From the NCBI RefSeq assembly GCF_025602895.1, contig NW_026516232.1:62001-126000 (forward strand): a stretch of 64,000 nucleotides of DNA. The letters run 5' to 3'. Shown here piece by piece: positions 1-9,578 of this stretch. The position numbers and the translations under genes were made by a program. Each line of letters starts with the position of its first letter. Positions within the stretch are counted from its first letter, which is position 1. Origin of the DNA: Polychytrium aggregatum (lineage: Eukaryota > Chytridiomycota > Chytridiomycetes > Polychytriales). The notes under the pieces are model-generated. The model had not been told where the DNA came from and did no database searches. It saw only the letters and a list, made by a program, of their open reading frames with translations.

Positions 1-20
1 TTGTGTGGGGCCTCCCGTAG

Positions 21-1444
21 GACTTGGGCAATTCCAACTACTCAATTATCATGCCGAGGGAAGTGTTCGACCGCAAGACCAATGCCGAGCTGGTGGCATC
101 TGCGCTTCAGAGCCTGGACATTCCAGCCTCGGTCAACGAACGCCACGATATCGTCGTCGATGGCAAGAAGATATCCTTTGTTCCCTCCCCACACCCCATC
201 CCGTTTCGCCTGTCTATCGGCCGTCTGAACTGCAGAGCTGAAATGATCCTTAACATGCATTGATATGTGCCGCCCGAATACGTATCCGGCTCGGCATACA
301 AAATCGTGCGCGACAGGGCATACCACCACGGAACCATGCTGATCGATTCCGATCTGTCGAGCCTCGGAGCCTATCTCAAGCCCGACCCGGTACGCTGCTG
401 GCTCGGCTGTGTGCCGGGCCAACGATGGGACGGCGCCGAGTCGAGCCCACTCATTGCAAGCGCAATGTGCGGCCTGCATCTTAACCTTCGGTCTGCCGCT
501 TCAGAAAAACCTGGTCGGTGGAGGTGTGGCCAGTGTTCGATCGCCGGTCGCCAAGCTGCGGGAGTACTCGTACACGGCCGACCATCCATCCTTTTGCGAA
601 GCGGTGATTGATGCCTTTTGTTCCAGGCACGGTGCTGCTCGGATGCAGGTACGATCGAGCGCTTGTTGGCAGGGCACAGGCTCGATCTCATGCAGAAAAA
701 TGGACCAGTCTGCAGAGCTGAGCGAGGAGACATTCCAAGGCAACCCGAAGCTGCAAGAATACTACGACGAAGTGCGGGTGAGTCAGCCCGGCCCAGGCGA
801 TTCTCCGCTCCCTGGCCCAGGGAGACATGACCTCTGTATGCTGCATATGACTCGAGATAGAGGCGCACGGCTTGCTCAATGGAACCCAAACCTTTGCTGA
901 CGCATTCCCACCGTTTGCCAAAGACATGGAACTGGATCTATGGCCAGACTCCGACATTCACCCATCAACTGGAGCACTCCTTTTCCTGGGGCGATGTAGT
1001 AAGTTGACAAATCAAGTCGCTAAACTCTGTTCGCAGACCAAAGTGCGCTGACCCGTCCAATTGCCGATCAGATCATCGACATCAAGGTGGACGAGGGCTG
1101 CATTGTCGACGCCACCATCGCAACAAGCAACCCAACTGCTTCGCTTGCGTTCTTCCATGTGGCGACCAAGCTCAAAGGTGGGAACCGGGTCCGATATGAG
1201 CTCTATAGATGTAACCCTATTGACACACCTCGGAGCACCATCGGCTATCCACTGCGATGAGTTGAGCCCGTTGCATCTCCGTGGCGGAATTTGATTGACA
1301 CGACTTGGCTTGCCAGGGATGAAATACGAGTCTGCTTCGGTCGACCAAGCGGTTGCAATGGCCAAGCTTCGTGAACTAGAGATTGATATCGAGACGCTCG
1401 AGCATACTGCCGATCTTCGCGAATGGCTCAGAGCTCAGATCTAG
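21..1444 (+). CDS. Lipoate-protein ligase A family protein, 3' part (5' exons off the left edge)
   Basis: Likely mitochondrial enzyme that attaches lipoate to 2-oxoacid dehydrogenase and glycine-cleavage subunits (LplA/Aim22/LIPT1 family). Exons that fit by phase are 21-170, 282-389, 505-648, about 709-777, 924-998, 1072-1177 and 1317-1444. Joined, they read DLGNSNYSIIMP, then DGKKVSGSAYKI (the conserved lipoyl-binding lysine region), NLVGGGVASVRSPVAKL, NPKLQEYYDEV, WIYGQTP and QLEHSFSWGDV, then a small C-terminal domain ending in LREWLRAQI before TAG at 1442. Bases 1-20 are the end of an intron (acceptor cccgtag). The 171-281 intron has AT-AC ends. The start of exon 4 (709) is the least certain border. 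The family call is firm; whether the substrate is free lipoate or lipoyl-GcvH cannot be told from this part. Confidence 0.9.
171..281 (+). other. Candidate U12-type (minor spliceosome) AT-AC intron
   Basis: The intron starts ATATCCTTT, an exact match to the U12 AT-AC donor. It contains GATCCTTAAC at 245-254, close to the U12 branch consensus TTCCTTAAC, and ends AC at 280-281. It is 111 nt and phase 0. Removing it joins DGKK to VSGSAYKI, the conserved LplA motif. No AG lies between the branch site and the required exon start, so a GT-AG alternative does not fit. The branch-to-acceptor distance, about 28 nt, is longer than the usual 10-20. Confidence 0.8.
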
Positions 1445-2255
1445 TCATGTTAAGCCGCTTGTCAAAGCCAGACTGAGCTGCAATGAGCACAAGACCAAGA
1501 TTAGCAGCCGCCACAACGCACAGTTGAGTGGACTACAATTGGTCGATTGTATTCAATATCTCCAGGAGCATTCATCATCAAGGCCCCGACGCCTCGATAA
1601 ACTGCAGTGTCTGCAACCCAAATACACTCATATCGAGCACCGGAATCTCCCAAAGGCAGTTTGGTGTTTCGTGTTTCGTTTTTTCGTGTCGCTATTCTGT
1701 ACCGTCATGGACGATTGCGCTGCAGCGCTGTCTCCAATTCGACGGCGTGCCAACACGAATGCGATTCGATTCAATTGGTGAACTATATGGACGACAAGAG
1801 TCGATTCTGCTTTGCAGCCCGCTGCCTACGAACGGGTGCCGTCCCCTTGTGTATGCCTGGCAGGATCATATGCAGCTCGGAATGTGATGGTGATGTTCAA
1901 AGCATCATCGCCCACGGAAAATCAAGCTCGTATATTCGAGACCGTGCTGCTCAGTCGGCAAGCGTCCTCCGAAACTGCGAGTAATAGCGGAGGAAGCTGT
2001 GCGTTGACAGAGCGTCACTGATACGTGTCGCTTCAGAGCACAGCAAGAGTAGCAAACGAGCGGCGGGGGGGGGGGAAAAGCGTTTTGTTTCGGAAAAGTC
2101 GAAGGAAGTGTTTCGTTTCGAAAAATCCAAAGGAGGCTGATCGGAGTACCGGAGATCAAAAATACAGTTATCGGGTATGTAAAACATACGGATGTGTAAA
2201 GGGGTGGGCCCGTCATATGCATTTTAAACATTCACAGAGACGCTGGCCCGTCTCC
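1445..2255. other. Convergent intergenic region
   Basis: This lies between the 3' ends of the lipoate ligase (+) and the GH79 gene (-). Several ORFs of 70-130 codons overlap here but show no recognisable motif. A run of 11 G lies at 2065-2075. I see no gene. Confidence 0.6.
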
Positions 2256-4437
2256 TCAGTGGCTGAAACATGTGGGGTCGATGCCGATGGTGAGGACGGT
2301 CACCGACAGTGGGTTGGCTGTGAGGACAAAGGTGCCGTTCGAGTCCGACCAGACGTCTTCCCACTGAGGTTCGCCCTTCCAGTTCCCGTCGGTGGTCAAG
2401 TCGTTGGGTCCGTTTTCAAGAACCTGGCCGTTAAGGGAGAATCCGCTCTGGAGAGCGATGCCGTTCTTGAACGAGGCAAGGCGGGTGACGATGCCATTGT
2501 AAGATGTGCACCGACCGGCCTTGATAACGACGCCGACATCGACCATGGTGTTGAGATCCTTGTGAACAACAATGTACTTGACGGTGCCGTCGGTGTCGTC
2601 CTTGATGCCCCAGAGCTTGATCAAATTGGGGTTGACGCCAAAGTCAACGTTGCTGGTTTCAATCTCGGGTTTGAAGATGCTGACGTTGGCAGCACCGCCG
2701 TGGAGCCGGTTGAAGAGCGCTGCCGCGTAATAGATCGACCCGGCCTGGACATTGCCGGTAGCTGGATCGATCTTGAACGGCGTGTACTGCGTACTGACAC
2801 CGTGCAGGTGGAAGCGCGAGACACCCCGGAAGGCGAGCTCAAACATCATATTGGCTGCCCAGAGGGTGGCAGCAAAGGTGTCCGAGATGCCCGTGAGGCC
2901 GCCGCAGGAGACACTGGAGCCCTCTCCAAGCACCAGCTCGCGGTTCTGCTGGCGGAGCTGCTGGACAAAGGCCGGTTGAATAAAGTCAAGATCGCCGGGC
3001 TGGGGGTCTGGAATCCGATGATGTGTGCGATGTGTGTGATGTGGAGATGAGAGTGATGCGTGCGATGTGTGTGATGTGTGTGATGTGGAGATGAGAGTGA
3101 TGTGGAGATGAGAGTGAGAGTCGTTAGCAAGAGATTCGCGATCCATATGAGATGAGGCTGTATAGATGGCTGGCAATATAATGAACGGAAAGGGAAATGC
3201 TTCCAAAGATGCGGGGCCTATGGGGTCGGTGGTTTGTAACACGGGAGTCCGCTGCAGCACAACGGATGCTGTCTCAACAGCAATCTGTCGACCGCATAGA
3301 AATGTATGGGAAGGAACACTGAGCACAGAGTGCCCGACTCGAGCTGCGTTACCATTCAGGAGACTGGCTATCGTGGTGTTGGTGGGCCCAGTGAGGAACG
3401 AGCACTGGCCGAGCTGGCCATATCTGTGAAACGAGATGTATCTAAAGTCGGGAAAGTCGGAGGCGAACTGGGGCAGCTTGTCGAGCCAGCAGGGCAGTTT
3501 CTGGTAGTCGCAGCCGGTGATCGAGGGCCCCTGGAGCGGGATGCTGGTCGACGCCAGCGCATACTCGAGGGCGGTGTCGTAGTTTTTGATCTCGGCCGTA
3601 TAGTTGTCCCAGGTGTACGGAGCTGTTCTCCAACCTGACAGCGACGGCCGAACGAAGGAGACCGAGCATGTGTGTGTGAAGCAATGAGTACCACTTTCGA
3701 GCACGACATGTGGGGCGATGAAGGCTTGCAAGTCAACCGAAATGTGACCCAGCCAGGCGCAGGATCAAAACGCCAAATGCCGTGGCGACCAATGAGTGCA
3801 CATGTCAATGAGTGCATATGCCAATGAGTGCACATGTCAATAAGTAGCCCGTAGTAATCTCACCAGAGCGGAGAAGATAGTGATCAGGCTCATTGCCGAC
3901 CTCGATGGCCACAATGTACTGCGGATCGATGTTGGGCAGGATTCCATGTTGGACAAAGTCTTGGGAGAAGATGGGGTTTGCAGGGACCTCGGTGACATCC
4001 AGGATCAGGCGGATGCCCGTGCTGGCGGCCAGTTCGCCAAGCAGTTTCACACTGCCGGTCGACACAGCCGAAGACTGGGTCTGCGGCCGAGAAAATGCCG
4101 TGACGGTGGCGCCAGACCACCACATCCTGCTGGCCGAGTTTCCGCCGATGCGGATGATGGGGCCGTCGCTGCCGTGCAGATCACCATTGAGGTTCTTGAG
4201 CAGCTGGATCATGGTTGGGTTGCAGCAGGCAAACGAGCCGTTGCCCTTGCCAAAGGCCAGGACGACGTCGGCCCACTCGATGGAGAGGCTGATGAAGCTG
4301 GAGGGGACAGTCGGGCCGTTTTGCTGGCTCGTCCATGACGCCGTCAGCTGCGGGTTGAAGTACGGCAGGGCGCGTGCAGCCACCATGACCGGGAACATGA
4401 GGGCGAGAAGGAGGAGGGAGTCGGCGCCGGGCTTCAT
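2256..4437 (-). CDS. Secreted GH79-type glycoside hydrolase (beta-glucuronidase/heparanase-like)
   Basis: Three exons, 4437-3864, 3634-3353 and 3007-2256, join in phase to give 535 aa. The N-terminus (MKPGADSLLLLALMF..) is a signal peptide, so the product is probably secreted. Family landmarks are SLSIEWADV near residue 50, RIGGNSASRMWW near 95, and IEVGNEPDHY with the likely acid/base Glu183. LVLGEGSSVSCGG holds the likely nucleophile Glu314. A beta-rich C-terminal domain follows, ending in DPTCFSH. GH79 enzymes cleave glucuronosyl linkages, for example on arabinogalactan proteoglycans or heparan-type glycans; the substrate here is unknown. Both introns carry tandem repeats. A 376-codon ORF antisense to exon 1 is a shadow. 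Confidence 0.88.
3017..3118. repeat. Minisatellite in GH79 intron 2
   Basis: Imperfect tandem units of the type GATGTGTGTGAT and GATGTGGAGATGAGAGT fill the intron just upstream, in the minus sense, of the exon 3 acceptor. Confidence 0.85.
3791..3838. repeat. Three-copy repeat in GH79 intron 1
   Basis: AATGAGTGCACATGTC occurs three times in tandem; the middle copy is TGCATATGCC. It lies near the donor of intron 1 (3635-3863). Confidence 0.8.
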
Positions 4438-5791
4438 CTTTCCGGGGTCAGAGCAAGGAGACGTGGCGTATGGAAGTGAGGTTGGGAGCCTGGATGGCGG
4501 TCGGGCGATGCCGGATCAGACAAGCTGCCTGGCAATCTGTGGGAAAGAGGCGAAGGGGGTGGGGAGCTCCAAGGAGGCGCCAGAGAGCCGCGCGAACTTG
4601 GGCGCTCTGATTTATGTCAACGACGATTCCCTCAAGAGATCAGGCACAGCGAGGAGGCAGGAAGGTGGCCTCGGATGCAATATGCAGCGCGCCCACATGT
4701 CCGCATGCGCTTGGTCTGCCCAGAGGCTTTGCGTTGGCGGGCTCTGGCGGGAAACTTGCGGTGGACAACGGGTACGGGCGAGCAAATCTCTGCGCGAGGA
4801 GCACCGACATCGGAGCCAGCGAGACACCGACGGAACACTGTCAGCCGGGGCCGCGGAATATGGCAAGCCAACGGCACCATCTCCGAGCCAAAGTGAAGGA
4901 ATGCAAAGCCGACTGAGAGTTGGTCTCGTCTTTGGCGCCGAGGGTGTTTTTCAGGCCTGTGGGCGCATGGCATCTCGGCGCTTCTGCCAGCTTGCTCAGG
5001 GACAAAAGAGCGGCAATCGGTGAGCCCGGGGTGGCTTTTCTTGCCGGGCGTAACGGCTGGAGCGGAGACTGTCTTGGCCTCCGAAGGAAGATGGCCGCTT
5101 GTTTTCCGACCACAGTTCCTGTCGGCCAGTGCAGTATCGGCGTCAGCGTTCCTGGATCTTTGGGTCGATCAATCAGTGCCTGGCTGGCGAGCCCAGCACT
5201 TCATGGATGCGATCGTGCCAGCAACCCGTCGCTGGCACGCCAATCCAAACGGCCTGTCAACAGCCTCCGGGACATCGCCATCATGCAAAAGGTTTCAGCC
5301 AATGCCAAGCTATGCCGTAGCCAGAGCAGTAGAGTGTAGTCAGGCTGCAACCTCCAAAGCGCAAGCTACTTTCAACAAGAGCCGTGTATTGACAGATACA
5401 GACATAGAAGATTCAAACTTACAAGATGAGGCGTGCCATCCGAGTGCGCGGGAGGGAAGGGATAGCCGAGCATAGAACAAGACGCAAAGTCGCAGCAAAA
5501 CTGGTTGCTCTGGAAGCGAACATGGCCGTCCAGAGTGACCGACCCTGACCAGGACTGTACAAGAAAGAAGGGCTACTCCCAGTAGCCGTTGGGATACACA
5601 AATGGCAAAAGCCCTGGCGATAACCGTCGGAATAGTCGATGGTCAGGGCCGAGTAAAGAAGTTATATGTCGCAGTCGAGATATCGACATCGAAGACTGCT
5701 AGGAAAGGAATTAGAGAGGGTGGGACGGCATGCCAGCAAGACACAACAGCGCCGGGGTGGGGGAGTTGCTGGAGGCCAAGGGCGACAAAGA
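4438..5791. other. Intergenic region: GH79 upstream sequence and 3' flank of the kinase-like gene
   Basis: About 1.35 kb between two minus-strand genes. ORFs up to 151 codons on the plus strand have no conserved motif and overlap in several frames. I see no gene. Confidence 0.6.
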
Positions 5792-8253
5792 TCAGAAAAA
5801 GAGCTTCTGGCGAGGATAGATGGACTCGATGACGTTCTTGATCCTGTAGCGTTCCTCGAGAAGCAGAGCGGTCGAGATAATCATCGGGGTCTCCTGGATG
5901 TACCGGTTCTCGAACCAGATCTCGCCAGCAACGGTGCTATCGTCGAGGTTATGGGTGGTGTACTGGCCGATGGGCCTCTTGTCGGGGTAGGCCAGTAGGG
6001 TGTAGGTGCACTTTTGCTTGGTCGATTCTGCCCAACCAAACTCGACTGAGCCGTCGATGCTGCTGAACTTGTACTTGAGCGAGAACAGGCCGCGACGAGA
6101 GAAAATGGAGCGACGGCTGCTCTGGAAGGCGTCGTAGATGTTGAAATCGCTACGGTATGTCGGCAAAGGACAGTCAAGTCAGTGCACATAGTAAGCGGTG
6201 TGGCCGGGGGCCGTAGGATGCTTGATGCGATTGATGCACGCTATCCACGGACATGGGCTGGGCAGAGACTCTGCATGTTATGTTGAGATTGGATAGACGA
6301 TGCTCGGAAAACAGAGACTTACAATTCGCCGAGACCACCAATCTTTTTCATTTTCAGAAGCACGGGACTGGTGGGATCGCCGCCGAGGAGCTTGATGGTC
6401 CATGTTTTATAGCCCTTTCCAAGGCCGGTAGCATCGCCCTGTAGCATGAGCAGTTTGAAAGTGACGGAGTGAGCGGAATGAGGAAGCAGCAGGGCACACG
6501 CGTGAGTGAAGCAAGAAAGTAGCTAGGGCACATGCAGATCGTGGTGGTGATAGGGCTCGAGTGGTGGCGATGGGTTCGAGTGGAGATGCCGGCGGTGGGA
6601 ATCTGATCCGTCCCTCTCGATCTGGCTGCTCATGCCGATCAATGTCGGCAACGCATACGTACAGTCGAAAACTCAAAGGGCAGTTTGGGATCGGGGTACT
6701 CGATGCAATAGCAGCTGCTGCCGCTAGCGTTGCCAATCTGGATGTACTGGTTATCGATCCACTTCTTCTTGCGAGTGTACGCGAACCTGGCCTGCTCGGT
6801 GCCCTCGACCATGCCATAGTAGTCGGGAAGTGCATCCTCGTGCTCGGGCGGCACGGAAAGATATTCGCTCTCGGGCGTTTGGCTGGTCGGTACGCGGCGG
6901 GAGCCGGAATCCGTGCCAGAGTCCGTGGACGGATCGGACAGAACCTGGATGAGTGCCGATGGCGGCGTAGTCGATGGCGGCGTGGTCGATGGAAAAGATG
7001 CAATTCAGGAGGACGAGTGAGATGGATGTGTATGTGTGTATGCCGGGATGAAAAGCCGGCCTGCGACGTAAACCAGTCTTTTGCACCATCAATCGAGCAC
7101 CGACAGCAACAGATGGATGGACAAGCTGAGGCCCGCGGCTGGAGCCCAAGTGGGACTTACACTGGGCTTGTTGGGGTTGGCTGGAGGAGAGAGACTGGAC
7201 CGGCTCTCTCGCCCAATGTCATTGAATGTATAGGTGATGTACCAGGTCTCGGGGCGGCTCCCCTCGGACTGGAGCCAGCACATCTTGATCAAGTCCTTAA
7301 GGGGGTTGTCGGAGAGCGACTCGCGATGGCCCTTGAGGACGAGCTCGCGAATCTCGGCAGGATCGAGGCCGCTGAAGGGCATGGCCCTCTCCATGGTCTC
7401 CCAGCAGAGCATGGCAAAGCCGTAAATGTCCGACTTTGTGGTGAACCTCGGGAGGGTTCCAAAGGACTCGGGGGCCAGGTAGGGGGCGTGCGAGGCAGAG
7501 TACTGCATCTGCGCCGACGGAACTACCGACAGAGCATAGTCCGAAAGCTTGGGAACGATGGTGCCGTTGACAACATCGATGAGGACGTTCTTGCTCTTGA
7601 TGTTGGAGTGGGTGATACCACTGCTGTGGAGGAAGTGGAGACCCTCTGCGGTTTGGGCCAGGAGGCTGATGCGCTTGCTGGTGTCGAGCGAGGTGGCGTA
7701 GAAGGAGTCGGAGATGTGCAGAAACTCATAGAGACTCTTGAGAGGAAACAAGTTGGTGAGGACGGCACAGATCTGGGGGTCGTCCTGGGCGATGACGTCG
7801 ATGATGGAGACGACGTTTTTGTGGCTCAGGTCGCTCAAGTGGCTGGCCTCCTTGGCAAAGACCATGGCGGCAGGAGAGTTGCGGATCAGCTTGACAGCGG
7901 TCCAGGAGTCGGGCTGTATCTTGGCCGATAGCTGGCGGATGGTCTGGTGCGAGAAAGGAACAAGCGGCGTGAGGCAACGGACATGGCGGTGGGCACGGTA
8001 GCCAAAATGGTAGTAGACATGGGATCGTTGGGACCGTTGGGACCGTTGGGATTGGAGGGATTGGAGGGATTGGAGGGCCAAGCAGCAGCACAGGGGGCAA
8101 GACGGTGAGAACGGAGCCAGCAACGAGCGGGGTTTTAAGGAGGCAGATCCGTCGACAAGGGCGACAGCGGACCGAGGCCCCACATACCTTGAAGACGTTC
8201 GGGGACTCGTCTGGGCAGAGCGGCTCCAGTTCGTGCTCGTTAAATCCCAGCAT
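5792..8253 (-). CDS. Kinase-like protein (probable pseudokinase) with an extra C-terminal domain
   Basis: Five exons join in phase: 8253-8188, 7943-7161, 6944-6663, 6438-6323 and 6149-5792, giving 534 aa. Residues 23-283 form a TKL-like kinase fold. It has the VAVK-type lysine (AVKLI, Lys40), a C-helix Glu in FAKEASHLSDL, and APYLAPESF as the APE motif. The glycine loop is missing. The HRD motif reads HSN (residues 134-136), so the catalytic Asp is Asn, and DFG reads SDYA (Asp157). Catalysis is therefore doubtful. A Ser/Thr-rich linker leads to a C-terminal domain from about 320, with RKKKWIDNQYIQIG, YKTWTIKLLGG, FSLKYKFSSIDGSVEFGW and a final helix ISTALLLEERYRIK. This pattern suggests a tubby C-terminal/LURP-one type barrel, but that is only a resemblance. 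Intron 1 carries a minisatellite. Confidence 0.78.
8023..8077. repeat. Tandem repeats in intron 1 of the kinase-like gene
   Basis: Units GGGACCGTT (about 3) are followed by GGATTGGAG (about 3). Confidence 0.85.
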
Positions 8254-9578
8254 TGCGGCGGTTGTGGATGCGGACTGCGGGCTGCGGGCTGGAGGCAGGC
8301 TGGGGAAGAGCGGCCGCTGGAGGAATATATGTTCTGGGCGGGTGAAAAACGACGACGCCTCGACGCAGGCGGGTGGGCGTCTCGGCCAGGTTGTGCACCC
8401 ACGCGAGCCAATGGGCGGGTCAATGTGCGAGCGAGGAGGGCGATTGCAGCGAATAGCTGAATGAGAGGGCCGCTGCTAAGAACCAGTGAGCGACAGCAGC
8501 AAGCGATTACCAACGCAACAGGCTGAGCGGGCACTGCAGCTGCCCCGACGAAAGCATGGGCGCTGAGTCTGGCCGCGCCTGGTCTGTCCAGGCGACCCAA
8601 GGCCGTCGCATGACCAGCTCGGTGCAAGGGGATTTGCAACGCCGATGGATGAGGGGGCGGGGCGGTGGCGAGCGCCCAGGAGAAATGAGGTCGTTGCAGC
8701 GTGGGAGGTGGAGAAATGGTGGGCGACGAAGAGAGGGATTCGTTGGGGACAATCGGTGGGAGGTGTCTGTGGGTGTCTGTGGGTGTCTGTGGGAGGTCCG
8801 CGGAACTGGGAATGCTGTGCTTGTCAATGTCGTTATCGTTGTTGCTGGGTGTTGCTGGGTGTTGCTGGGTGTTGCTGGGTGTTGCTGGGTGTTGTTGTTA
8901 TCGGTGTTGTTTCTCTATTTGAACATGCTGCTCGCACCCACATCCAGTCGCACCCCAGTCTCCACGCCCCGCAATGTTAACAAGCTCGTCTGTGTTGCGA
9001 TTCGAGTGTTGGTTTTATAATCGCCGTCGGTCAATATCACGGCGTTGATTCTGTCCCCATCCTCAGCGAACATTCCCGCCGTTGGCTCAGGCCCGGAAGG
9101 TTTGTTCTCTCCCCCCCCCCGACGTCCATCTGATCCTGCTTGCGTCTGCCGAATCTGCCCTGTGGGTTTCCTCGATGTAAGCACGCCCCCTTGCTGTGGT
9201 GCTGTGCGATGGCCTTGCCGCTCGATGGCCGCCGCTGCTGTTCAATCCCCCGTCTCACTTCCTCGCCGCCCATCAGCCGCTCGCCTGGATCCGGCTGTCC
9301 AGCCCAACCCGCTTCCTTCAGACCCAAGCCAGCGGCATCTCTCCCACCAACCCCCACTGATATCCTCATTGCTGCCATTAACACTCGCTTCTCTATCAGC
9401 GTCTCATCTCCAATTCGGTCTCGATACCGCTCCTCACATCAAAGCCTGAAGGAAGGGGATGGCCCGACAATAATTATCTTGGCGATCCTGCTGTCCATCC
9501 CGCTGCGAATCCGCCCACTTCGCCTTACACTCCCAGCCTTCCCCTTCCACTTCCGCTCTCCCTCTCCCATTCATCACT
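8254..9578. other. Divergent promoter region between the kinase-like gene (-) and K+ channel gene (+)
   Basis: About 1.3 kb with no convincing gene. It holds two minisatellites (8763-8793, GTGGGTGTCT; 8841-8890, GTTGCTGGGT). The last 400 bases before the channel ATG are strongly C/T-rich on the plus strand, as at other gene starts here. Confidence 0.6.
8763..8890. repeat. Two 10-bp minisatellites upstream of the K+ channel
   Basis: Three copies of TGTCTGTGGG lie at about 8763-8793. Five perfect copies of GTTGCTGGGT lie at 8841-8890. Confidence 0.9.

Noticed and set aside
3893-5023. 376-codon plus-strand ORF
   Set aside because: It is antisense to GH79 exon 1 and its promoter. The minus strand has clear family motifs and this translation has none.
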